64,000 bases of DNA, taken from NCBI GenBank assembly GCA_006503475.1, contig RSEH01000170.1, positions 42,209 to 106,208 of the forward strand. The letters run 5' to 3'. Made by a program: the position numbers and the translations under genes. Shown here one piece after another: positions 51,465 to 61,022 of this stretch (positions are counted from its first letter, which is position 1; each line of letters starts with the position of its first letter). The notes beneath the pieces were generated by a model. That model was given only the letters and a program-made list of their open reading frames with translations, searched no databases and was not told the origin of the DNA. This DNA is from Stentor roeselii (lineage: Eukaryota; Ciliophora; Heterotrichea; Heterotrichida; Stentoridae).

Positions 51465-52889
51465 CTAAAACTTAGTATTTACATCCTTCAGAATTTTCAA
51501 CTTAGAATTTTCAATGACTTGTTTCAATAAGTTCGGATTTTTTATATAAGCCAAAAACGCCTCCTTTTTAGTGTCCGACATCTGAGTGCTGAGGTCAGAA
51601 GTCAAAGTACTATTAACAACCTCCATAGTAGACTCTTGAACCCAGTTGTCCTTATGAATATCAATATATTCTTCCTTAAACATCAAATACTTTCCAATGT
51701 CCTTCATCCTGATTTCAATCAAATAATCTGGGTCACTTTTCATCTTTTCCATCAATTTCTCAGTGAACTGTTCAATCATCCTTCTGTTGAACCTCGATTC
51801 ATATAAATACTGAGTCCTTTTTTCACAGTCAGGTAAACTTTTTCTATTCAAGCTTCTTGAAGATGACCTCGAACTTTGCAGTTGACGAGATGTCCTTTCA
51901 GTCCCTGTTGCTGGAGTTATCGATCGACTTGACTTCGCTGAAATTTGAACTTTTTTATCAACTTTTTTGATGAAACCTTCTGGGGACTGACTTTTTATCA
52001 TTTTGTGAAATTCGAAAATTTCGCTGATTAGATGAAACAGATCCGGAAAGTCGGGGTCTTTCTTTGTCAAAGAAAAAAGTTGAAGAGATTTTGGCCAGGC
52101 TTCTAAATAAGGGTTACTTGAAGATCCGGAAATTTTTTTCATGGTTTCAGGAAGTTTTCGGATGTTCTGCACGAACTTTCCTGGGTTTGAAGAGTAGTCT
52201 AAAAAGAGCTCCCATTTGTTGTTTTCGTTTCTTGGAATTGAGCTCTGCAACGTGCTGTCGATATCTGATAGCATCAAAAGCAAGATCCAGGTATTTGATA
52301 CCAATTCCTGTCTTCCAGAAAGTTTGCGAAGTGCCTAAATATCACTTACTTTTACTTTTTTGATAGTAAACTTGGATATCGAGATGCCAAGCACACATTC
52401 AGCTTCTGTCAAACTCATTCCACTCCGAATGAGCGGGTATTCAAAACTTGCAAGCCCAACAATTTCTTCAAGATAAGGAGTCAAAACATCAGGAAAGTTG
52501 TTATGTTTACCGACATACCCATGAAGTTCACTTAAAAACTGGACCATTTTGCTGCATTCATTTCTGATCTTCAATTCGAAGAAAAGACTTCCGATTTCAA
52601 GTTTCATCAAATTGTCGATTTCCGCTCCGATTTTGCAACACTTCCAAAGTTCTATGAGAAAACCTTGCATCCCGTTGATTCTCTGAGTTTTTTCTTCAGG
52701 CTTTTTGACAATCGTCTTGTTCAAATCTTTTTCGACCAAAGGACTTGCCTTTGAAAGAAGAGTTGTTTTGTTGAACATCTTCCTGCTCGCAAGGCTGTAG
52801 TTTGTGGGGCTGTCTTTATAAAGGGCCTTTGCGAGAAGTTTTCTTCGTGTGAGAGGAACTATTGATTCGTCGGGGTTGAAATTTTCCAT
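51465..52889 (-). CDS. Protein of unknown function, one intron (469 aa)
   Basis: Two frames, 52335-52889 and 51465-52334, are joined by removing the 15-nt intron 52335-52349 (GTAAGTGATATTTAG); the splice reads TIKKVK then ALRKLSGRQELV. The N-terminal half is helical (GFLIELWKCCKIGAEIDNLM), followed by a Ser/Arg-rich linker (SSRSSSRSLNRKSL) and a C-terminal helical segment. No catalytic motif or family recognised. It starts 33 bp after the stop of the next gene upstream. Confidence 0.8.
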
Positions 52890-52922
52890 GTTTAAATAAG
52901 TATAACGTATGAAGAATTCAAA

Positions 52923-53348
52923 TTACTTAAATTTCCTCAAACTTGCGGGAAGCTTATTTTTCATTATCGAGTTGAACTTTTCATGAACCACTTTGTAATC
53001 CTTTATTATTTCTTTTTGATCCTCTTCGCTATAGTCTGTTGGTTTCGACCAAATGTCGTTCAGTAGCATCTGTCGTTTCACGCTAAGTGACCGGATTTGA
53101 CAGTTTTCTTTTTCTTGGCTTGACTTTTCAAGGATCTTTTGGTAAACCCGACTAAGTGATGGAGATATTCGAGCCTTAGTCTCAGATGTTTGAGCAGGTT
53201 GTTTTTTTAACGTTTTCAAAATATTTTGTTTGTTCCTAAAGGGAGAAGTGTTTGTGTAGTTCTTTGGAATATGAAGGTGTTGACGGTTTATATCTGGAAG
53301 TTTGGCTAGAAGTTCAAAGTCTAAGGATGAATTGTGAGATTTTTTCAT
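52923..53348 (-). CDS. Small basic protein of unknown function (141 aa)
   Basis: Starts MKKSHNSSLDFELLAKLPDI, is polar and Lys/Ser-rich, with a short helix at the C-terminus (IIKDYKVVHEKFNSIMKNKL). It sits 33 bp upstream of the next gene on the same strand. No domain recognised. Confidence 0.72.
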   Translation of the reverse strand: MKKSHNSSLDFELLAKLPDINRQHLHIPKNYTNTSPFRNKQNILKTLKKQPAQTSETKARISPSLSRVYQKILEKSSQEKENCQIRSLSVKRQMLLNDIWSKPTDYSEEDQKEIIKDYKVVHEKFNSIMKNKLPASLRKFK

Positions 53349-53850
53349 ACTTTGATTCTAGATTCGATTTATGGAATTTGAGAGGGTTTGGAAGAAAAAT
53401 GTTATGATCAAATCTTTTCGAAATCTAATCAATTATTTCTAAAGTGATTAGTTAATGCTTCATATTAACATTTAGAAATGTTGAAAAGGACAAAATTACG
53501 TGATTAGATTAGAAACTACATTTGTGCATTTAATTTGGTTAAGATATAGTATTTAAGGTTATTAAGTCAATAAAATTATTCTAAGTACGAAATTAAAAGA
53601 GCATCATTTTTTTCCTAGTTGTCTTAATATATATACTTAAAAGTTCAGCAATTCACCAATATATAAACATCTAGTTATTGTCTTTTGATTACTTGAAATT
53701 TTTCTATTGATTTTATTTCAAATTCCACTCGAAAATTGTCTTATTGATACTAATAAAAACTAATTTTCATTCCTAATTCTACAAAGTCTATTCATCTTAA
53801 TATAAACAATCAAAACTAAACTATAATATTCGTCTTTAGTCTTAATTAAC
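53349..53850. other. AT-rich spacer, nothing recognised
   Basis: 500 bp between two minus-strand genes; no ORF or RNA gene is supported. Confidence 0.5.
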
Positions 53851-54210
53851 TCAATCATTCTTGAATTGAACTAGTCTCATTAAACCTTTTTCGAAATTTC
53901 CACTATCAAATTGCAATTTTAGCTGAGATCTATCTGGTCTTGCAAGGAACTCTTGGCTGATCCTTGTTGCTTGCTCAATTATTTCTTGTTTCTTGAACTT
54001 TTTAATATCATTCCTTCTAGTTCTGAACTCTTGGATGCTTTCACCAGTCGAATCAAGATCTTTTTGATATTCCATCTGGACTTCTTTAGAAAGAGAGTTA
54101 TTGCAATGCTCTACGTAGCCTCTATTTACACTCGACTCATAGTTCAGGGTTTCACCGACGATTTCGTCTTTTTGTTTTTCTCCAAAAACTTGACACTGCT
54201 TGCAGCCCAT
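53851..54210 (-). CDS. Small lipid-anchored protein (119 aa)
   Basis: MGCKQCQ gives Gly2 for myristoylation and Cys3/Cys6 for palmitoylation, the same start as the kinase paralogue MGCIPCQ. The rest is charged and helical (RNDIKKFKKQEIIEQATRIS). No domain recognised. A membrane adaptor is plausible (inference). Confidence 0.72.
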   Translation of the reverse strand: MGCKQCQVFGEKQKDEIVGETLNYESSVNRGYVEHCNNSLSKEVQMEYQKDLDSTGESIQEFRTRRNDIKKFKKQEIIEQATRISQEFLARPDRSQLKLQFDSGNFEKGLMRLVQFKND

Positions 54211-54683
54211 TATTAAAGCTTTTAAGATTTGTCATTTGGGATTGATAAACCTTGTTTAATTAATCAATGAAGAACTGGACTATTGCTTATTTTTTGTTTT
54301 GGAATGTTAAGTACCTCTAGGCACTTAAGTGAGTTTAGGCCAAATAATCACAATTTTCAACTTTTATTACAAACCTACTGAAGTTTAAATTATTCCCTAA
54401 AGACTAAAAGTTGATTCAAATGTTATTTTTTCAATTTTTATCTTCAAAAAACATTAATCGAACTTTAAAAAGAAGATCCAAATATGAACAAATCCCCCTA
54501 ATCATGACCAATTTCATAAAAATCTCTATTCAATGACTCTAAACCCGAAGATCCTTATCAATCCTTGAAGCAAGGGATAAAAATCAAGTAGTCTCCAAAC
54601 AAATAAATATCTTCCAAACCAACCAACCATTAGCATCACTTTTGACTCACCAAATCCAGTAACCCTTCTCATCCTTAAATTTA
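54211..54683. other. AT-rich spacer, nothing recognised
   Basis: No coding stretch is supported. An open frame at 54526-54735 on the minus strand lies partly inside the RING gene in another frame and is not a gene. Confidence 0.5.
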
Positions 54684-55538
54684 TTAAATAAAAACCTCCC
54701 TGGCTTCCTTGATTGCTTGCTTGCAAATCGGACAACTCCTAGGTGATCTTCTTTGATTGATGACTTTCGAAAGGACAATTTCCAAGTTTTGAGTAGTGCA
54801 CTCTTTACAGGCGACAACATGGCCACAAGGTAAGAAAACAATGCTCTTGGGGTTAGTGCAGCACAGAAGACATTCACTGCTTCCCAGTTCCAGCTTCACT
54901 GCGACCTTCTGCACTGTCTTGACAGGAGTATTTCTTTTTTGGACTTCTTCAATTTTTCTGTCCAGCTGGAGGTCTTGCGTTAAAGCCTGGAATTGCCAGC
55001 TCGATGCATGTTGTTTGAAGAATTCGTAGAAAATGTTAGTCTCCTGATATTGCTTCGTCAGAAAGATCTGAGAAAGTTGAAGGTTTCTCAAATAGGTCAG
55101 AGCGTTTTGTGACAGCTGCATCAGTTCATTGTAGCCGAATTGAAATACTTCTAATGTGCGACCAGAGTTGAAACGAGGGACACTCATATTGTCATTCTGG
55201 TCGAAGATAAGGTAAATGTAATCGGCGTTCTCGTCGATAAGCTCGGCCACCAAAATTCCACCAGGGGACGTTCTTTGTGCCAGAGTCGAGAGAAAATGAT
55301 GCTGGTAGTCGGAGAGGTAAACCTGGTTCGGGATTTCCAGCTGGGCGATGTACCTTTCAATCATCGGAATCAGACAAATCATCGGGTACTCATTCAAGTA
55401 TACAAATCTTTGAAAGTAAAGAGCTGAAATCGGGGCTGCTCTCATGAAGTTCTGCTGTGAGTAGAACTTAAAAGAATAAGTTGAAAACATAAGTTCAACT
55501 TCAAAAGGAGTCTGTCCTTGGTAAAAGTACTCTGCCAT
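54684..55538 (-). CDS. RING-finger protein (probable E3 ubiquitin ligase)
   Basis: 284 aa. The N-terminal 210 residues form an unrecognised helical/beta domain. The C-terminal RING-HC finger is complete: CLLCCTNPKSIVFLPCGHVV then CKEC, and CPICKQAIKEAREVFI at the very end, a C3HC4 pattern of the IAP/MGRN1 type. C-terminal RINGs of this type recruit E2 enzymes. Substrate unknown. Confidence 0.88.
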   Translation of the reverse strand: MAEYFYQGQTPFEVELMFSTYSFKFYSQQNFMRAAPISALYFQRFVYLNEYPMICLIPMIERYIAQLEIPNQVYLSDYQHHFLSTLAQRTSPGGILVAELIDENADYIYLIFDQNDNMSVPRFNSGRTLEVFQFGYNELMQLSQNALTYLRNLQLSQIFLTKQYQETNIFYEFFKQHASSWQFQALTQDLQLDRKIEEVQKRNTPVKTVQKVAVKLELGSSECLLCCTNPKSIVFLPCGHVVACKECTTQNLEIVLSKVINQRRSPRSCPICKQAIKEAREVFI

Positions 55539-56733
55539 TTAATTGTTTAAAACCATTGATTTGATAATCCACCCGGGACGAAGATAGTTAGCCCGAAAAT
55601 CTTAAAACTTTAAAAAAAGTAAAAAGTTTTATGAAATCGGAAGTTCTTATTTACTTTAAATTTGATTCCTATATATATATCGAGCGTATTGCCTCAATAG
55701 AATTTGAGAACAGAATTGATGTTAACAGCCGTTTTACTTGAGGGTTGTTATTAATATTAATAATTGAAATTCTACAGAAAGCAACAAACAATTATTAGAA
55801 AACTTGCAGTTTGAATGTAATTGTAAAACGATTTTTTCTGGTTTTTTGAAGATTTTTTGTTTTTTCATTTTCTATTCTTTAAGTGAGAAACTGCTTTTTC
55901 TCATGAGTTTTTTATGTTCAAGATGGACTAACTGTTGTTTCCTTGGATTTTTGTTATGAGGAAGCTGGTGGTGTCTACTTTTTTTGCTTAATATTAAAAA
56001 ATGGAATGATTGGAAGATAGTAAATCTTTTTGATTTTTATGAAAATCGTTTTGTTTTATTGCAACAATAAATCAATGAGTGTTTATCGCTTAATAAACTT
56101 GCGATTTAAAAAGTGAGAGGACAGAAGACTATGGAAAATTAACTGGGTTTATCAAATATTCATCGGATTTTCAGCCTAGATTTCAAAATTTTGTTTTTTT
56201 TTTTAATTTTATTTCTGAGGATTCGTTTAATTAAAAGGGTTTATCTTTATTTGTTTGATTGTAAGAAACTGAAATTGATTTATCAAGATCCTTTAAATGA
56301 ATTTATACAAATTTTATTTTCTAAGAATATTTTGGTAAGTAAATCAAGAAAATAAAAGAATGTGATTTGGATATTGATTAATATTATTTAGACAAGAAGA
56401 ATATATTTTGTGATTTTCAGTAAGCAAGTAATTTAATTACTGTCATTTTTGGGCATGCATTCAAATAAATATGGTACTAATTATTTCTAATATCATAAGA
56501 ATTTAACAAATTTACTTAATTTTATTACCTTTATAGGTGAATAATTGAAGCTTCCTAATTTATTAATTATCAGCATCCTTAACTACCTTGAGATTAATAT
56601 TATGCATCTATTTAATATGAATTTTTTTCAATGAACCAAAGCCAGTTAAAATAATTATATTTTATTGTTCTTGCCAATTTTAATGAAGAAATTACGAAGA
56701 AAAAAATGATATAATAAATTTTAACTTAACTAT
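55539..56733. other. AT-rich 1.2-kb gap
   Basis: No open frame or RNA gene is supported; includes the 5' flank of the RING gene and the 3' flank of the next gene. Confidence 0.5.
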
Positions 56734-57849
56734 TTAAAATTCTCTAAAGGAGTATTTGATTCTCATTTTGTCGTTAGGAGTCTCAACTTTTTCAAAAGTA
56801 TTCTTTTCAAAATTAAGATTTTTTCTTTTTGTCTTCGCAATTTTTTCAGATAAAGCTTTTTGCTTTAGCCTAAAAGAATACAAATCTTCAGCTTTTTTTG
56901 CTTCCTTTTCGAATTTCATGATTCTCTCTTCGATTTCTATTTCCCTAAGCTTCATTTTTTTAATTTTTTCAAGTGTTTTATAATAATCATATATTCTCTC
57001 CTTATTTTTCTTGTTTAAATCATTACCTTTGACCACTGCATCACTGAGGAAGACTTTTTTCTTAATTTTTTGTTCTTTTTCAATCAAGGTCTGACTCTGA
57101 ACCTTTTTCATGAAAAGTTTTCCGTCTTCTTGATTTTTTATTCTTGTTTCTGCCTGAAGCACTTTTTCATCAAAATTGAACATTTTCAAGTCACTTTTTT
57201 TTAATGGTTTTCCTTCTAAATTAGCCTGCGAGGTTTTTTTCCTTAAAATTTTGATTTTTTTGTTCGACTCTCCATCGAGCAACTTTTCCCAGTTTTCATC
57301 TTCATCAAGTTTAATTTTATATTTGAATTTTTCGTTTTGGATGAAGTAAACAGGGTCTTCTTTAAGCATTTCGTATTCAGTTGAAGTAAGTTTTGATTTA
57401 AGAGCAGTTCTAGGAGTAAGAGGTGCTTCTTTTTCCCTTTTTTTCGTTTTGATATTGCCGTACTTGTCGAATGACGAGTTGAAAGAGACATCTTCAGCTT
57501 GGAGCAGTTCTTTTCCAAGTTTTTCTCTAATCCTGTTGATTGAGTCGATTTTTTTCTTTTTTTCATTTACAAGCAATTTCAAGTCTTTTCGACTCATCGT
57601 CTTGCAAACTGTTGGAAGGTTGTTTAGGATGCAGTTCACTTTTGCTCTTAGAGTTCGACGATCTCGTCTGTCTTGTTGCACGAAACTTGGAACTCTGCTG
57701 TGAGATTGAAGAGGTCTCGGAGATTGGCTTAAAATTGGCTTGAGCTCATTTACTTGAGATGAGAATTGTCCTTCACTCACATACTTTTTCAGTATCTTAT
57801 CTGCTGTTTTGTCGATTGTAACGAGGATGCTAACTACTTCAGGATTCAT
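56734..57849 (-). CDS. Coiled-coil protein of unknown function (371 aa)
   Basis: Starts MNPEVVSILVTIDKTADKIL. A short N-terminal helical region is followed by a very Lys/Glu-rich helical body (KTLEKIKKMKLREIEIEERI). No motif or family recognised. It is the last intact gene before the telomere, about 6.1 kb from the end. Confidence 0.78.
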   Translation of the reverse strand: MNPEVVSILVTIDKTADKILKKYVSEGQFSSQVNELKPILSQSPRPLQSHSRVPSFVQQDRRDRRTLRAKVNCILNNLPTVCKTMSRKDLKLLVNEKKKKIDSINRIREKLGKELLQAEDVSFNSSFDKYGNIKTKKREKEAPLTPRTALKSKLTSTEYEMLKEDPVYFIQNEKFKYKIKLDEDENWEKLLDGESNKKIKILRKKTSQANLEGKPLKKSDLKMFNFDEKVLQAETRIKNQEDGKLFMKKVQSQTLIEKEQKIKKKVFLSDAVVKGNDLNKKNKERIYDYYKTLEKIKKMKLREIEIEERIMKFEKEAKKAEDLYSFRLKQKALSEKIAKTKRKNLNFEKNTFEKVETPNDKMRIKYSFREF

Positions 57850-58224
57850 TTGGTTTATTTCTATTCGGACTGAGGAGTTTATGATTTTTTGGGACTGTTA
57901 ATGATTAGGGCTGTGAAGTTTAAGAAGATTCATTGGAAAGTTTAGTAAAGGGTTTTTAGGAAATATTGAAGGGAAAAATTGTAATACTAGAAAATATATC
58001 TAAAACTAAGAAGGTATTAACATAGATTTTTTATCTTATAGGACAATCAAATCTAATATAGTTTGGGATTAGTTAATAAAAATATCTGTATTAGGGAAAC
58101 TATGATCGGTGTTTCATGCTACTGCGCTAATCTCGTATTTATTATATTGATGCAATCAAGAGGAGATGGTTTGTGTAGGCAGGGTTTTAATATTGAAATG
58201 TGTGCATCTTCGAATTTTCTCCCA

Positions 58225-58551
58225 ACAGATAGATTCATCTTTCCTAACTGCCAAGCAGTGATTTTTTAACCTTTGGGATGTATCTGAGCCTCAGATGTGC
58301 GAGGGTACCCTAGTTTCGTGATGAGCTACTCATTTACCAATCAGACTATCACCCAAATTGACCTGTGGAAAGGCTGAATGACGGAAAATACGATAGCCAG
58401 GTCTACACCCTCCGAAGATGGTTGACGAAAAAGTCACTTCACTGCATCTCAAGGCTTTTCAAGCGGAACTGGCAGTCTTCTCAGCTTAGAAGGCGCAGTA
58501 TATGGAGTAAATGTTGATGGTCCTTACCCAAAGCAGGAGTGTAGTTATTAA
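58225..58551 (+). pseudogene. Decayed 3' end of S-adenosylhomocysteine hydrolase
   Basis: Pieces in shifting frames follow the order of the enzyme's last 110 residues: TDRFIFPN (58225), FGMYLSLRCA, PSFVMSYSFTNQTITQIDLW (58309), GKYDSQVYTL (58383), KMVDEKVTSLHL (58415), VNVDGPYPK and final SY plus TAA at 58549. In the intact family these read VDRW.FP, EGRLMNLGCA, HPSFVMSCSFTNQV.AQLELW, GKYEKKVYVLP, LDEKVA.LHL and VEGPYKP.HYRY. At least four frame shifts and stops (TGA 58375, TAG in the next block) break it, so no working protein is made. Weaker similarity may extend upstream to about 58060. The living copy must be elsewhere. Confidence 0.85.
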
Positions 58552-59993
58552 GTAGTCAGTCAGAATGTTTAATAATTGGTGTTGAAAATTAGTATTTGAA
58601 TGCAGTTATATGTATTAATATGGATATCAAATGGACAAGAGCTTTCACGCTTGATGATAACTGGAAAGTCTCTACTCTACCCAACGGCCTTAGAAGCTGG
58701 CTATTAAGATAAAATCTTAAGGAGTTTAGTGAATTGGCTTATGAAGTCAGCCTTACATCTTGGCATGATTTGCAAGTGCAATTGTATCACAGAAGTATCA
58801 AATTTTAAGCTAAAAGTAAGAATTAATTATAGCTATTCTGATATCACTGCTTAGTTTCTGTCTTGGCAACAACACCTATATTAAGCACTGTCCTCAAGGA
58901 ATCCCTTAACAAACTACCGCAAAAAATGCAGAGTTTGCTTCTGGTCAATCTTCTTTGATAATGAATTCACATTAACTTCATTCATTTTTATTCAACTCTT
59001 GATCAAAATACAATAGAACAAGCATATAGACATCCGAACTTGTTTCTAAGTGAGAACTTCAGATACATTAATCTCATGGTTATTAATGAAAATGAACATC
59101 TTTTTACTAGAAATTAAATAATCTTCATACTAGAATTCAATCTAATTCGCAAAGAAATTCAAATGAAATTCACAGAAAATTCTATCAATATTTCAAAAGA
59201 TATCAATGAATATTTTGAAAATGTCTTATACAACTTCGAGGTTAATAAATTAAGTAAAATTTACATTCGAAAGCATTTTTAAAAGGATTAAGAAATAATA
59301 TTTATATACTAAATGCTGATATTAATAGTGCAGCTTCAGTTAGCAAGGAATAAAAAAATTAAATCATAAAATTCCTTTTATCTGAAATTTTATTTTAATG
59401 TGAAAATTTTGATTGTATTACTTACCAAAAGGTTAGAAAATTTCCTAATTTTAATGAAAGCCTATTTAGTTTTTCAAATCCGAGCGATTCTTCGGGAGAT
59501 ATTTACCTAAAATATTTATGTGGGACTTGATCTTCATCTAGATGTCAATAAAAATGCTTATTAAAATAATTAATGGCCTTTACAGCATTTTTCTGGCGAT
59601 TTTTCCATTTTTGTTTAAATTTATTGGAATAATTTGTTGTATTTACTTCCCAAAATATTTTGTTACATTATTTGCTGTCTTCTTTTATTATCAATTGTTG
59701 ATATCATAATATCTGTTTATTAAATACATTTTATTTTGATAATATAGTTTTGACAATTTAATATGAATACTTTTCATAATATGTTGTGATAAAAAACTCA
59801 GTATTTATCGCATTCGGGGATTTAATTCAAATGCTATAAAGATAAAATGGAAGAAACCTTTTGATATATTATAATGGTTATATTCATATCAAAGCTAAAA
59901 AAATTGAAATACTTTTTCTATTTATATTATTATTTTCGAGAAAGGAAACTTAAATCAAGGAAGTTCTTGTATCATTTGAATTCCATAATTATC
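58552..59993. other. Subtelomeric AT-rich sequence with possible further relics
   Basis: No intact gene. About 58619-58710 (+) reads WTRAFTLDDNWKVSTLPNGL before a TAA; the VSTLPNGLR part looks like an M16 peptidase start, but the match is too short to name. About 59164-59345 (+) shows broken coding-like text. The rest is AT-rich. Confidence 0.4.
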
Positions 59994-61022
59994 CTAGTTA
60001 ATACCTAATTTATTCGCATTTAAACCATAGCAATTTATAGTATTGTCACTTAATCCAGAGTAGATACTCTTGCAGTCTGTTGATATACCCACATATTTTA
60101 TCCATAATTTTTCTCTTATCGATACGATAGTCTTTTCTTTATCAAAGCTCAATACATTAAGCATCCAATCTTGCCCACCAGATACAATAATTTATCATTT
60201 TCAGATATCTGTATTGCCTGAATTTCCTTTTTATGAGCTAGAAACTTGTATTTAGCTGATAGATTTAAAACATCCCATACGATTACTGTTCTATCAGCAA
60301 ACCCAGAAACTAGAATTGTATTTGATTTATTTATTTTCATACAAGTAACTTTAATTTTATGTCCCTTTAATTTCGATGCAAACCTTTCTCAGTTAATGAA
60401 TAAACATCGATATTTTTCTTGTTCACAACAAAAAATAGTCTTCCATCTAATGTAATTTCTGTGCAAATAAATTTATCGCATTCCAATTGAAATTCATATA
60501 ACAACTCAAAAGGATATAAAGAATATCGATGACATCTTTTATTTTTTATTCTAATCAAAGTATTTTCGGCAAGAACAAGTAGAGGGTCATTATCAAAATT
60601 CTTTTGTTTTTCGAATAGAGTAATTCTTTTATACTCAATGCCATATATATATATAAATTTTTCACTTATAAATGATAATAAATTTCTTGGATTTGATGTA
60701 AAGAAAATGTTGCTAGATTTAAAATTTAGCTCTGCTGTTGTATTAAGATAGCCAAAAGTATTTTGCATTATATTGATCTTTTGATTTGATTTATTAATTA
60801 TAAAATCTTCATGGAATTTCAACCATTCATATCCACTTTCATAATTAACAGAAATGTTAAAGTAAAATCGATTGATTGTGCTGATTCGCATAATTTACAG
60901 AGAAATTTGTTTTGCAAAATAATTTTTTCAATAGTATAACTCTTAGTTTGACATTTCTGACAGCATTTTAATATATTTTTGAAATCTGATTCACAATAAT
61001 AATTAGCTTGAAAAAAAATCAT
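59994..61022 (-). pseudogene. Decayed zinc-finger / WD40-repeat gene
   Basis: Reading from 61022 down: a Cys pair region (CCQKCQ ... CKLCES), then in a second frame NISVNYESGYEWLKFHEDF and a beta-propeller-like stretch, then in a third frame a clear WD40 repeat LKGHKIKVTCMKINKSN plus SGFADRTVIVWDVLNLS, then after another shift GQDWMLNVLSFDKEK and SGLSDNTINCYGLN, ending TAG at 59994-59996. At least three frame shifts separate these, and none fits a 15-16 nt GT-AG intron. It is either a pseudogene or a region with base-calling errors; the AT-rich subtelomeric setting favours decay. Confidence 0.6.

Noticed and set aside
58063-58269. 68-codon intact gene
   Set aside because: Its last 14 codons are part of the decayed S-adenosylhomocysteine hydrolase sequence, so the frame is a fragment of a pseudogene.
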